From Paenibacillus pectinilyticus (lineage in GTDB: Bacteria; Bacillota; Bacilli; Paenibacillales; NBRC-103111), in contig NZ_LYPC01000012.1 in NCBI RefSeq assembly GCF_001700435.1, forward strand, positions 62,001 to 126,000: a stretch of DNA of 64,000 nt, read 5' to 3'. The translations under genes were made by a program, and so were the position numbers. How positions within the stretch are numbered: position 1 is the first letter of the stretch; each line of letters begins with the position of its first letter. Under the pieces are notes generated by a model. The model was not told the DNA's origin, did not search any database, and was given only the letters and a program-made list of their open reading frames with translations. This document shows, in pieces, positions 17,546-26,243 of this stretch.

Positions 17546-18598
17546 ATGGAGCAGAATGAATTGTTTGATGTGACTGTTATTGGTGGAGGCCCGGCAGGTC
17601 TTTACTCGGCTTTCTATAGTGGACTTCGTGAAATGAAGACCAAAATTATTGAATTCCAACCGCAGCTAGGCGGTAAAATACATGTGTATCCTGAAAAAAT
17701 GATCTGGGACGTAGGCGGCATCACGCCGACTCCTGGTGCGAAGCTGATCACGCAGCTTGTAGAGCAAGGCCTCACGTTCAACCCAGAGGTTGTGCTCAAC
17801 GAGAAGGTTGAGGGGATGAGTAAAAACGAAGACGATATCTTCGTTCTCCGCACAACGTCGGGCAAGCTTCACTATAGCAAAACCGTCATTGTCGCCGTAG
17901 GCTCCGGTATTCTCAATCCGAAGAAGCTTGAAATCGAAGGCGCTGAGCGCTATGAAGTATCGAATTTGAACTACACTGTGAAGTCATTGGAACACTTCAA
18001 GAACAAGACCGTCGTTATCTCCGGTGGCGGGAACTCGGCCGTAGACTGGGCGAATGAGCTGGAGCCTGTTGCGAAGCAAGTGATCCTAAGCTACCGCAAA
18101 GAGCAGATGTCTGGGCACGAAGCCCAAGTGAAGCAGCTTCAAAACAGTTCCGTAGTGTGCCATTTGAACACTTCGATTACGAAGCTTTTTGCAGCGGGAG
18201 AGGATGCTTCCATTGAGCGCGTTGAGCTAACGAATCATGAGACGGGTGAAGTGTCGTTCTTAGAGGTGGACGAAGTCATCATCAATCATGGCTATGATCG
18301 CGACACGACGTTGCTCGAGAATAGCGACATAGAGATCGAAATTGCTGAGAATTACTATATTGCGGGCAATGCGAACAGCGAGTCTTCGGTACCTGGGCTT
18401 TATGCAGCCGGTGATATTTTACACCATGCGGGCAAAGTGCATTTGATCGCGGGAGCATTTCAAGATGCGGCGAATGCAGTGAATAAAGCCAAGCTGCACG
18501 TACAACCTGCGGCTGACAAAATTGCGATGGTGTCCTCGCACAATCAAGTATTTAAAAAGCGGAATAAAGAGTTAGTGAAACAGATGTTCCAATCCTAA
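17546..18598 (+). CDS. Ferredoxin/flavodoxin-NADP(+) reductase, thioredoxin-reductase-like type
   Basis: A 350-residue flavoprotein of the TrxR-like FNR group (YumC/YcgT). An FAD-binding GGGPAG is at residues 13-18 and an NADP-binding GGGNSA near residue 164. The C-terminal AAGDI motif contacts FAD. There is no CxxC redox pair, which separates it from true thioredoxin reductases. It transfers electrons from NADPH to ferredoxin or flavodoxin. The B. subtilis paralogue YcgT is Fur-controlled, and the Fur-type sites upstream here fit that. The divergent siderophore permeases suggest it could help reductive iron release, which is inference. AAGGAG precedes the ATG, and a terminator follows. Confidence 0.9.
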   Translation: MEQNELFDVTVIGGGPAGLYSAFYSGLREMKTKIIEFQPQLGGKIHVYPEKMIWDVGGITPTPGAKLITQLVEQGLTFNPEVVLNEKVEGMSKNEDDIFVLRTTSGKLHYSKTVIVAVGSGILNPKKLEIEGAERYEVSNLNYTVKSLEHFKNKTVVISGGGNSAVDWANELEPVAKQVILSYRKEQMSGHEAQVKQLQNSSVVCHLNTSITKLFAAGEDASIERVELTNHETGEVSFLEVDEVIINHGYDRDTTLLENSDIEIEIAENYYIAGNANSESSVPGLYAAGDILHHAGKVHLIAGAFQDAANAVNKAKLHVQPAADKIAMVSSHNQVFKKRNKELVKQMFQS

Positions 18599-18633
18599 AT
18601 AGAGCGCAATCTCGAACGCACTAACTTATAAGA

Positions 18634-18659
18634 GAAGCACCCTGCGGGGTGCTTTTTTC
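18634..18659 (+). terminator. Intrinsic terminator
   Basis: AAGCACCCTGCGGGGTGCTT hairpin with six T, 36 bp after the reductase. Confidence 0.9.
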
Positions 18660-18848
18660 ACGTTGAGCGAGTGTAAATACGTCTATAGACGGAGTTAAAT
18701 TCTTACTGGAGACGGTATGATTGATCTTGCGTTTCCGTTATGATAAAAAATGTCGAGTCAAGCAGGCTTTGCTTGGTCTCGGTTCGCTTTGAAATGAATA
18801 GGAAGAACTTGACTATCACACACTAGTCTTCGAAAGGAGCAATTATTC

Positions 18849-19367
18849 ATGAATGCCCAAACACTCATCGGTTATGGAATCGGTGCTGTCGTTATCGTTT
18901 TAGTTATTTGGTTAAGAACGCGAGGGAGAGGCAAGCCGATTCGCAATAAAGGAAGAGGGATGCTGATCCCAGTTTTCCTGCTTCTTATTGTGTTTGGTCT
19001 TAGTATAAGCTCGTTGAGAAATATTCCAGATCATCCTTTTCACGTCCCAGCCATTTGGGAAATGCTCTGTGCAGGCTTGCTCGGCGTAGTTCTGGGAAGT
19101 ATCATGCTGTACCATACAGGCTATGAGAAGCGAGAAGATGGTCTCGTGTATTCGAAGCCAAATGCTAACTTCAAGTACGTCATTATCGCCGTTATTGCGA
19201 TTCGCGTTATTCTTTCGCAGTATTTCAAAAGTTTGGATTACACGGAATTCACCATTTTGACCATGGTGATGGCGTACATTTACATTTGCGTGTGGCGGAT
19301 CGGCAGCTTTATGAAGTACCGTAAGGTGAGTGCTAGCGAGCTCACTACGATCAATACGATCGGTTAG
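18849..19367 (+). CDS. CcdC-like (DUF1453) membrane protein
   Basis: A 172-residue protein with four or five membrane helices (about 5-22, 37-55, 67-86, 103-122, 132-150). A basic loop after the first helix (RTRGRGKPIRNKGRGM) and length fit the CcdC/DUF1453 family. CcdC was named from a locus for cytochrome c maturation, but its biochemical role is unproven. GAAAGGAG precedes the ATG. It is flanked by terminators, so it is monocistronic. Confidence 0.8.
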   Translation: MNAQTLIGYGIGAVVIVLVIWLRTRGRGKPIRNKGRGMLIPVFLLLIVFGLSISSLRNIPDHPFHVPAIWEMLCAGLLGVVLGSIMLYHTGYEKREDGLVYSKPNANFKYVIIAVIAIRVILSQYFKSLDYTEFTILTMVMAYIYICVWRIGSFMKYRKVSASELTTINTIG

Positions 19368-19376
19368 ATCGTCTCA

Positions 19377-19403
19377 AGGAGCGCCCTCAGGGTGCTCTTT
19401 TTT
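19377..19403 (+). terminator. Intrinsic terminator after the CcdC-like gene
   Basis: GAGCGCCC-TCA-GGGTGCTC hairpin followed by six T. Confidence 0.8.
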
Positions 19404-19426
19404 CAACTTCAAGGACTCTCCTGTCT

Positions 19427-19448
19427 TTGAAGGGCGGCTCAGCCGTTA
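19427..19448 (+). repeat. Short dispersed repeat F, copy 1
   Basis: TTGAAGGGCGGCTCAGCCGT has a close relative at 45842 (TTGAAGGGC..AGCCGTTTA). Both copies lie upstream of a phased palindrome array. Confidence 0.45.
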
Positions 19449-19530
19449 ATTTGGGATCGATCATTCTTGTATGCGAGTCGCTAGTTGTTAAAGGGAGAGG
19501 CAAGGATGGATCGGCCGCGATCTTGGAGGT

Positions 19531-19719
19531 GATAAGACAACGACAGGTGCTTAATCGTCTGAAAGTAACCTCAAGGAGTTGAATAAGCTAGCTAGGCTTG
19601 CTTATTGCTCGCAAATTCGACTAGCAGGCTAGATTGTGCGAATCATAAGCAATCACGGTGGTCATATCACGCAAGATGCCGTAAAAACTGAAAGAATAAG
19701 CAAACTAGCCTTGCTTATT
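19531..19719. repeat. Phased palindrome array, family B, copy 2
   Basis: Palindromes of the AATAAGC-N11-GCTTATT type start at 19531 (degenerate), 19582 (perfect arms), 19644 (degenerate) and 19695 (perfect arms), spaced 51, 62 and 51 bp. The 62-bp interval carries GCAAAT as in the other B copies. It lies between the CcdC-like terminator and the GH20 terminator. Confidence 0.9.
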
Positions 19720-19732
19720 CCCCGCAACCAAA

Positions 19733-19774
19733 ATGAGCCCTCAACCTTTCCTACTGGAAAGATCGAGGGCTCAT
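19733..19774 (-). terminator. Terminator of the GH20 gene
   Basis: ATGAGCCCTC pairs with GAGGGCTCAT, extended by an inner CTTTCC/GGAAAG stem, 6 bp past the minus-strand stop. Confidence 0.8.
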
Positions 19775-19779
19775 ACGGA

Positions 19780-21690
19780 TTAAAAAGGATTCAACACATG
19801 GAAGAATACGTTTGGCGAAGCCATCCGGTAATAGTAGCTGCACCAGCCTACGCCTTTATTGGTGAAGCGATTCGTAGTGCTGTAGAGCAAACGCTCCTGC
19901 TCCAACTCCTCGATGCGCATGATTCGACCATCGGCGTAATCAAGCAGTCGCACTGAAGCGGTATCCAAGCGGCTCACGACACCGCCATAGCGGATGTCGA
20001 TGACTTCCCAGCCGAATGGCTTGTACATGCGCAGCCATTGGGTACGATGTGCAGCGCGCAGCTCGCGCACGGCATCGGAGATGGCCGGCAGCACATCCGC
20101 GGCGATCCTGCGCAGCGCATCTTTGTCCTGCGCGTCGTATGCGCGCTTTAGCTCGATGCCGATCTCGCTTTTCATCTTCAGAACCCGACACAGCTTCTCC
20201 GGCACGTCGAATAAATAATCCAGCTCGGCGCTACCGACGCGGCGGCTCGCAATGTCCTTCTCCAGCTGCGCATAATGAGCTGACATGGCAAGACCTTCAA
20301 TCTGCTTATCAAACATCCCTAGCAGCACATCTTGGTACAACAGAAACTTCGAAGGGTTACTTTGCTTCCGATTGTCTGGCTCCGATCCAGGCGTTTCATC
20401 CAAATATTTGAGCTGCAAATAAGCGTCTGCCTCAATGCCTGTACAGAACTTCACGCGCTCAGCCACTTGAGCCCAGTCGGGCTTATCCACGGAATAGGCA
20501 TGCTCTGCATACAACTGCAAGCCAAGCAAAGCAATGAACGGGTTGCTCTCCATCCCGTCATCCCCCCACATCGTGGCATAAACTTCGCGAATACCTTCCT
20601 TTTTACACACTTGCAGGGCTGTATCCGTCGCATTTAATGACAATCCGTAGTTCACACCGAACGTGTTAAATACCCACACCGCCCCGGCAAAAACGAGATT
20701 ACAACCGAGCGGACGATGCTTCGCGATCAGGTTCTCATAGTCCTCACGTTCAGTGTGAACGTAGTCCCAGTAAACCATATCCACATCCTTGGGAATGCGG
20801 CTCGCCATTTCTTCCGGGATTTGTGTCTGCGCATCATAGTACTCATCGCCGCCATTCGAAGCCAGCTTTAAGAACATATCGCTCCACATCATCGGCTTCA
20901 ACCCGCGGCTCCGTACAACCTTTAGCACCCTATCTAAATGATCCGTCATAATGTCAAAACGGCTTACATACCCGTTCTTGTCCAAATATTTCCCGCGTCC
21001 AAGCTCTTCAGCCTCATCCATACCGATATGGATTTTGCGGCTGCGGAATGGAGCGCTGATCGCATCGATCATATGTTCAACGAGTCGGTCCGTCTTCTCT
21101 TCACCAACAAGAAGGGCGCCTTTCGTATCCTTGTAATGTTTCACGGGCTCCCACTTAAGGAACTCCTCCAGATGGGCTAGTGTTTGGATGCTAGGGAACG
21201 CCTCAATGCCGAATTGGTCTGCATAGTCGTCAATTTCTTTCAGCTCCGCTTGTGAATAGCGCCCGCGCATATAGCCGAAGTAGGGCTCACCGCTGATTTC
21301 GTAGGTATCCTCCAAATACAGCATGACCGTGTTCAGCCCCATTAAGGCCATCTTGTTCAGCATGAATTTGAAGCTATCCAGCGTCAACACCGCATTGCGG
21401 GAAAGATCAAACATCGGTCCTATCGTATCGAACTGCTGCTTTTCTCGGATGTGAAAAGGCGTTCCACTGCGGCCATGCTGCACGAGCAGACCGAGTCCAC
21501 GGTAGAATTGATGCTTTTTTTCATACCGGATATAGGCATGTCCTTCCTCTAGACTAACCTCTAAACCATCCGAAGATGGCTCTACATGGATTACTAGACC
21601 GCCTGCGGCCTCGCTAAGGCCAAGCTCCTTCGATAAAAGCTGAATACCAGGCAGCAGGGAGGTTAAGTCCCCTTCGAAATGTACATTCAT
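19780..21690 (-). CDS. Glycoside hydrolase family 20 beta-N-acetylhexosaminidase
   Basis: A 636-residue protein without a signal peptide, so probably cytoplasmic. A small alpha/beta domain (1-85) leads into a TIM barrel. The GH20 catalytic pair D225-E226 is in KIHIGMDEAEELGRG; the Asp orients the substrate acetamido group and the Glu is the acid. Upstream barrel motifs are FDLSRNAVL, NTVMLYLEDTY and FPSIQTLAHLEEF. The long C-terminal helical region resembles other cytoplasmic GH20 enzymes of Firmicutes. It would release terminal GlcNAc or GalNAc from imported oligosaccharides. No transporter is adjacent. The local DNA around 20000-20200 is rich in GCGC words. Confidence 0.9.
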   Translation of the reverse strand: MNVHFEGDLTSLLPGIQLLSKELGLSEAAGGLVIHVEPSSDGLEVSLEEGHAYIRYEKKHQFYRGLGLLVQHGRSGTPFHIREKQQFDTIGPMFDLSRNAVLTLDSFKFMLNKMALMGLNTVMLYLEDTYEISGEPYFGYMRGRYSQAELKEIDDYADQFGIEAFPSIQTLAHLEEFLKWEPVKHYKDTKGALLVGEEKTDRLVEHMIDAISAPFRSRKIHIGMDEAEELGRGKYLDKNGYVSRFDIMTDHLDRVLKVVRSRGLKPMMWSDMFLKLASNGGDEYYDAQTQIPEEMASRIPKDVDMVYWDYVHTEREDYENLIAKHRPLGCNLVFAGAVWVFNTFGVNYGLSLNATDTALQVCKKEGIREVYATMWGDDGMESNPFIALLGLQLYAEHAYSVDKPDWAQVAERVKFCTGIEADAYLQLKYLDETPGSEPDNRKQSNPSKFLLYQDVLLGMFDKQIEGLAMSAHYAQLEKDIASRRVGSAELDYLFDVPEKLCRVLKMKSEIGIELKRAYDAQDKDALRRIAADVLPAISDAVRELRAAHRTQWLRMYKPFGWEVIDIRYGGVVSRLDTASVRLLDYADGRIMRIEELEQERLLYSTTNRFTNKGVGWCSYYYRMASPNVFFHVLNPF

Positions 21691-21912
21691 CTGTCATAGC
21701 CTCCTAGGTGTGTCGCAATTTCTATAATGAATCTTACAGGATTTTGACCGTTTCGACCAGTATTAAAACGTTTAAATTATAGTTTCAATCACTAAAAACC
21801 ATTGGTGGGGAGCAAATGGCGATCAAGCTTCCAACTTAGCTTTCCCGAAATTCCCCCATGCCTTCCGAGTTTGTTATAATAGAAAAAACGACATAGAAGC
21901 AGGTGATCCCTT

Positions 21913-22890
21913 ATGCTAGTGATTAAGTCAACCGAGGTGGCGGAGCTGCTTGCGATGCCAGCCTGCATCGAAATGATGGAAGCTGTGCTAGCCGATTTGA
22001 CGAATGGCCATGCTGTACAAGCACTAAGATCCGTTGTTCCGCTGGAGGGCGGCAATGTGATGGGGCTGATGCCGACGTACTTGAAGCGGGATGAGAAAGT
22101 GGGCGCGAAGGTGATTACTGTGTTCCCAGGAAATCACGGAAAAGGCTATCCTTCGCATCAAGGCTTTGTTTCACTGTTCAATTCGACCAATGGTCAATTG
22201 GAGGCGATTGTCGATGGCACCCGTATCACGGCCATCCGCACGGCCGCAGTCAGCGCAGCAGCAACGAAGTTGCTTGCTAAGCCCGAGGCTGCGACCCTTG
22301 CGTTGATCGGCACGGGCGAGCAAGCTCGTACACATATCGAGGCGATGCTGCTCGTGCGCCCGATCACGAAGATCACGGTATGGGGGCCGAACCCGGCCCA
22401 TGCCGAAAAGCTCCGAGCCGAGACGGCAAGCCGGTACCCGGCTGTCTCGGTCGAGGCCGCTGAGTCCGCTCAGGCGGCTGTTGCCGAAGCGGACATCATC
22501 TGCACGGTGACGGCATCGACGACGCCGATCGTGCAGGGCGCCTGGATCAAGGAAGGCGCGCATGTGAACGCCGTCGGCGCTTGCCGAGCGAAGGATCGCG
22601 AGCTCGATAGCGAGCTGGTGCGCCGAGCAGAGCTCTTCGTGGACCGCACGGAATCCGCTGTGAACGAAGCGGGTGATTACCTGATCCCTCTGGGGGAGGG
22701 ATCGATTGGGGAGGGCCACATTTTAGCTGAAATAGGTGAGCTGTTGGTTGGCACGAAAAAGGGAAGACGTTCCGAAACGTCCATCACGCTGTTCAAATCG
22801 TTAGGGCTTGCCTGCGAGGATCTGGCAGCGGCAAATCATATCTACAAGGAAGCTATTCGCACACACAAAGGAACTCACATTGACTTCTAG
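21913..22890 (+). CDS. Ornithine cyclodeaminase/mu-crystallin family protein
   Basis: A 325-residue NAD(P)-dependent enzyme of the OCD/mu-crystallin family. The Rossmann loop is ALIGTGEQARTHIEA (about residue 134), and the family segments KVGAKVITVFPGNHGKG and ITAIRTAAVSAAAT carry the substrate-binding Lys and Arg. Members include ornithine cyclodeaminase, alanine dehydrogenase, ketimine reductase and opine-like synthases; sequence alone does not choose between them. It starts a three-gene operon with an M19 dipeptidase 12 bp downstream and a CocE-type hydrolase, so a role in breakdown of a modified peptide or cyclic amino acid is plausible but inferred. Confidence 0.88.
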   Translation: MLVIKSTEVAELLAMPACIEMMEAVLADLTNGHAVQALRSVVPLEGGNVMGLMPTYLKRDEKVGAKVITVFPGNHGKGYPSHQGFVSLFNSTNGQLEAIVDGTRITAIRTAAVSAAATKLLAKPEAATLALIGTGEQARTHIEAMLLVRPITKITVWGPNPAHAEKLRAETASRYPAVSVEAAESAQAAVAEADIICTVTASTTPIVQGAWIKEGAHVNAVGACRAKDRELDSELVRRAELFVDRTESAVNEAGDYLIPLGEGSIGEGHILAEIGELLVGTKKGRRSETSITLFKSLGLACEDLAAANHIYKEAIRTHKGTHIDF

Positions 22891-22902
22891 GAGTGAACAT
22901 CG

Positions 22903-24063
22903 ATGAATTCGACAGAAGGACTTTATCCATTCAGCCTTACACCAGAGCAAGAGGAACGCGCACGGGAGCTGCATGAGAGCTCGATTATTATTGATCTTTT
23001 GTTCCAGGGACCGCTGTCCCCTAAGGCCATTCCAGATGCAGTGTCAGAAAGCATTCGGGAGGCGTGTGAGCCGTACAAAGAGGATTCATGGACATACAGT
23101 GCGATGCCGAGCAAAATCATTCACGACATGGCGGCTCGCGGAGAGATCGCCGAGTTCAAAGAGGAGTGGTACCGCTCCGGCATCACGGCAGGGAACCGTC
23201 AGTTGGATGTATCCAGCGTAGAGAAAATCTTGATCAGCATGGGCGACATTCAGCGCCAATTTGATGCGAATGATTGGCTTGTGAAGGCTGTGACAGCGGA
23301 GCAGATTCGCGCAGCGAAGGCTAACGGCTTGAAGGCGGGCATCGTAACGGCGCAAGAGACCGATGGTCTTGGCAAGAATCTGGAGCTGCTCGAGGCGATG
23401 TACAATTTTGGGCTGAGAGTGCTGCAGCTTACATACAACAATCAGAATTATATTGCTTCCGGCTGCATGGAAGAGGCGAATGGCGGCGTGAGCAAGTTCG
23501 GTATGCGTTTTATTAGCAAAATGAATGAACTAGGCATCATCGTAGATACGAGTCATTGCGGCAAACAAACGACGCTGGACGCATGCCGACTTTCGACAGC
23601 GCCTGTGATTGCTTCGCATACGGGTGTTGAGGCGATTTTTAACCATAAGCGGTGTAAAAGCGATGAAGAATTCCAAGCTATTGCCGCAACGGGCGGCGTA
23701 ATTGGCGTGTTTGCGATGCCGTGGTTCGTCCACGGGGATCCGAAGGATACGACGATTGAGCATGTGCTCGATCATATGGATTATCTCGTCCGACTGGTCG
23801 GCGTGGACCATGTCGGGATTGGCACCGACTGGCCGATGAGTGATGTGGCGTGGTCGTTGGTGTATTTTAAAGAGCATATTGCGCCTCGCATCGGGTTTGC
23901 CAAAGGGGATGGTCCCTCGACGGAAACGGTGAAGGGGCTTGAGAAATATAGTTATTTTATTAATTTTACCCGTGGTTTGGTGGCAAGAGGTTACTCTGAT
24001 GAGGATGTTCGTAAAATGATAGGCGGTAACTGGCTGCGCGTGTTTGAAGCGGTGTGCGGATAG
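22903..24063 (+). CDS. Membrane-dipeptidase-like (M19) protein, divergent metal site
   Basis: A 386-residue amidohydrolase-fold protein of peptidase family M19. Recognisable are VDTSHCGKQTTLDAC and VIASHTGVEAIFNHKR with the two histidines of the second metal, GGVIGVFAMPW, and GIGTDWPMSD with the barrel-end Asp. The bridging Glu is probably in TAQETDG. The first-strand HxD metal motif normally seen near residue 20-30 is absent: the equivalent segment reads ESSIIIDLLFQG. There is no signal peptide. Close spacing (12 bp before, 3 bp after) makes it co-expressed with its neighbours. It may be a dipeptidase on D-amino-acid-containing or unusual dipeptides, or have altered chemistry. Confidence 0.85.
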   Translation: MNSTEGLYPFSLTPEQEERARELHESSIIIDLLFQGPLSPKAIPDAVSESIREACEPYKEDSWTYSAMPSKIIHDMAARGEIAEFKEEWYRSGITAGNRQLDVSSVEKILISMGDIQRQFDANDWLVKAVTAEQIRAAKANGLKAGIVTAQETDGLGKNLELLEAMYNFGLRVLQLTYNNQNYIASGCMEEANGGVSKFGMRFISKMNELGIIVDTSHCGKQTTLDACRLSTAPVIASHTGVEAIFNHKRCKSDEEFQAIAATGGVIGVFAMPWFVHGDPKDTTIEHVLDHMDYLVRLVGVDHVGIGTDWPMSDVAWSLVYFKEHIAPRIGFAKGDGPSTETVKGLEKYSYFINFTRGLVARGYSDEDVRKMIGGNWLRVFEAVCG

Positions 24064-24066
24064 GAG

Positions 24067-26199
24067 ATGGCGGAGATGACGAGAGAGCGATGGACGAGCA
24101 GTTATAAGCTGTATGCAGCCGGTGTATATGAAGGTAAGATTCGTTTTACGGAGAGCGCGATTCTGCATGCCAAAGTTGATCCGCGTCGCCGGACGCAGAT
24201 GCAGGAGAATGTGTTGGCCGAGCAGGCGGGGTATATTCTTCCTTTGCACAAAATAAAGGAGAATCAGTCCCATTATGCAGCAGCTGAGTGGCAGGGGGAT
24301 GCGGTAACGCTGGGGAATGGTGAGCTGTATCTGAAGCATATCCAGTACACGGCTGAGGTAGAGGGCAAAGAGGTAACTTCGCAAGTATGGGCTTTGCGTA
24401 AGGATACTGCTTTGGATATCGTGACGGTGGATGGCTGTATTGTTGCATTCGTAGCGCCGAACAGGTATGGCATGGAAGTGCTGGTCGTGGACGGATATGA
24501 GTCCGTGACTCCACTGGTGGAATACAGAGATCCGTTATTGTCTGCTGCACAGTATGGTGTGGATGACCTCGGAACGGACCTCATTCCGATGAGGGATGGC
24601 GTTCGATTGGCGACGGATGTGTATTTGCCGGAGGGCGTAGCGCCCGGTACGAAGCTGCCTACGATCTTGATCCGTACTTGTTATGACCGCAATTTGCGGA
24701 AGACATTTTTTAAGCGGTGGGCAAACAAAGGCTATGCCGTCGTGAACCAAGACGTTCGCGGGCGGGCGGATTCCGAAGGGGAGCTGGTGCCGTTCTACTA
24801 TGAGCGGGATGACAGCTCGGATACGATCGATTGGATCGTCGCGCAGGAGTGGTCTGACGGTAACGTTGGCATGTGGGGCGCTTCGTATTTGGGATATGTG
24901 GTCACCGCTGCTGCGACTAGCGGGCATCCGAACTTGAAGGCCGTCGTGAATGAAGTGAACGTCGGTTCGCCGTTCGTGGATACGGTACGCAAGGGCGGTA
25001 CCGTGTGTTCGTGGCCTTTGCTGTGCTGGACGTTGGCGCAGTCGGTGGGGACGCGGACGGATTTTGACATCTTCGGGGGGCGGACTGTCAGCCCTGAGAA
25101 GGCTGTTGCTGCGAGACCGATCCGAGAGATCCCGCAGCAAATGATCGGCAAAGCCTCAGGTCCGTGGGATATTTGGGCGGAGCATCCAGAGTACGATGAT
25201 TTCTGGCGCAATTGCACATATAGCGAGCGCGGGGACCAAGTGAAAGCACCGATGTTCGTTATCTCGGGTTGGTATGATGGCGACAGCGCCGGCGTATCCG
25301 AGACGTGGCGGATGCTGACCAAGCACGATGTGCCGAACCGCAAAATCTGGCTCGGCCCCTGGGAGCACGGCCCGAATCGCGCCCGTGATTTACTGGATAC
25401 CAGCTTCGGCAACGATGCCGTTGTGTATAACTACGATGTGAACGTGCTGCGCTGGTTTGATCGGTTTTTGAAAGGCGTTGCCAATGGCATCGAGCAGGAG
25501 CCACGGGCAAGCTATTATGTGGTCGGCACGAACGAGTGGCGGACCTCGGATGATTGGACGCCGAGCGAGGCGACGGCGACGAAGTGGTACCTGGGTAGCG
25601 GCGGGCGAGCCAACTCCAGCCTTGGCGATGGCGTGCTGACACTGGGGGCACAGGCTCAACAGGCTGAATCGGATGCGTACGTGTACAATCCGGAAGAGCC
25701 TGTGGCGGACAGCGGCGAGCGCGAGCCGGAGAACATGCGCCGGCATGAGCTGCGCAGTGACATTCTCGTGTACACGAGCGAGGTGCTTGCTGAGGCTGTG
25801 ACCGTGGCAGGTGAGCTGTCTTGTGAGCTCTACGCGTCGAGCACAGGCGTGGACACGGACTGGGTCGTGACCTTAAGTGATGTGGACCCGCAGGGGAACT
25901 CCATCAAGCTGTCCAACTACATTGTGCGTGCGAAGTATCGCAATGGGCTGGATGCGCCGGAGCTGCTGACGCCGGGGCAGGTGGAGAAGTACACGATATT
26001 TATCCAAAATATCGCACACACCTTCCCACGCGGACACCGTCTACGGTTCACGGTGACGTCGTCGAGTAAGATGATCGCATTCCCGAACACGAATACGGGC
26101 TTGAATCCATATGAGGATCCGCAACCAGTCGTGGTGACGCAGAAGATTTACCACTCGGAGGCATATCCAAGCCATGTGAAGCTGCCGATTTTAGGGTAG
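24067..26199 (+). CDS. CocE/NonD-family serine hydrolase with an N-terminal extension
   Basis: A 710-residue protein. Residues from about 175 onward form the X-Pro dipeptidyl-peptidase/cocaine-esterase (S15) fold: the start motif PMRDGVRLATDVYLP, the nucleophile elbow GMWGASYLGYV, an acid in GWYDGDSAGV and the histidine in LGPWEHGPNR. The last 200 residues form the jelly-roll domain ending FTVTSSSKM. The family is usually 550-600 residues, and the first 170 residues here are an extra beta-rich segment I do not recognise. Activity would be cleavage of an ester or amide, possibly X-Pro peptides. It is the last gene of the OCD/M19 operon; no signal peptide. Confidence 0.88.
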   Translation: MAEMTRERWTSSYKLYAAGVYEGKIRFTESAILHAKVDPRRRTQMQENVLAEQAGYILPLHKIKENQSHYAAAEWQGDAVTLGNGELYLKHIQYTAEVEGKEVTSQVWALRKDTALDIVTVDGCIVAFVAPNRYGMEVLVVDGYESVTPLVEYRDPLLSAAQYGVDDLGTDLIPMRDGVRLATDVYLPEGVAPGTKLPTILIRTCYDRNLRKTFFKRWANKGYAVVNQDVRGRADSEGELVPFYYERDDSSDTIDWIVAQEWSDGNVGMWGASYLGYVVTAAATSGHPNLKAVVNEVNVGSPFVDTVRKGGTVCSWPLLCWTLAQSVGTRTDFDIFGGRTVSPEKAVAARPIREIPQQMIGKASGPWDIWAEHPEYDDFWRNCTYSERGDQVKAPMFVISGWYDGDSAGVSETWRMLTKHDVPNRKIWLGPWEHGPNRARDLLDTSFGNDAVVYNYDVNVLRWFDRFLKGVANGIEQEPRASYYVVGTNEWRTSDDWTPSEATATKWYLGSGGRANSSLGDGVLTLGAQAQQAESDAYVYNPEEPVADSGEREPENMRRHELRSDILVYTSEVLAEAVTVAGELSCELYASSTGVDTDWVVTLSDVDPQGNSIKLSNYIVRAKYRNGLDAPELLTPGQVEKYTIFIQNIAHTFPRGHRLRFTVTSSSKMIAFPNTNTGLNPYEDPQPVVVTQKIYHSEAYPSHVKLPILG

Positions 26200-26214
26200 G
26201 AGTGTAGGAATAAG

Positions 26215-26243
26215 AAAAAGACACCTTGTTGGGTGTCTTTTTC
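26215..26243. terminator. Bidirectional terminator
   Basis: AAAAGACACC-TTGTT-GGTGTCTTTTT hairpin between the convergent CocE and membrane protein genes. Confidence 0.85.

Noticed and set aside
20016..20411. Plus-strand frames inside the GH20 gene
   Set aside because: They are shadows of GC-rich codons in the minus-strand hydrolase gene.
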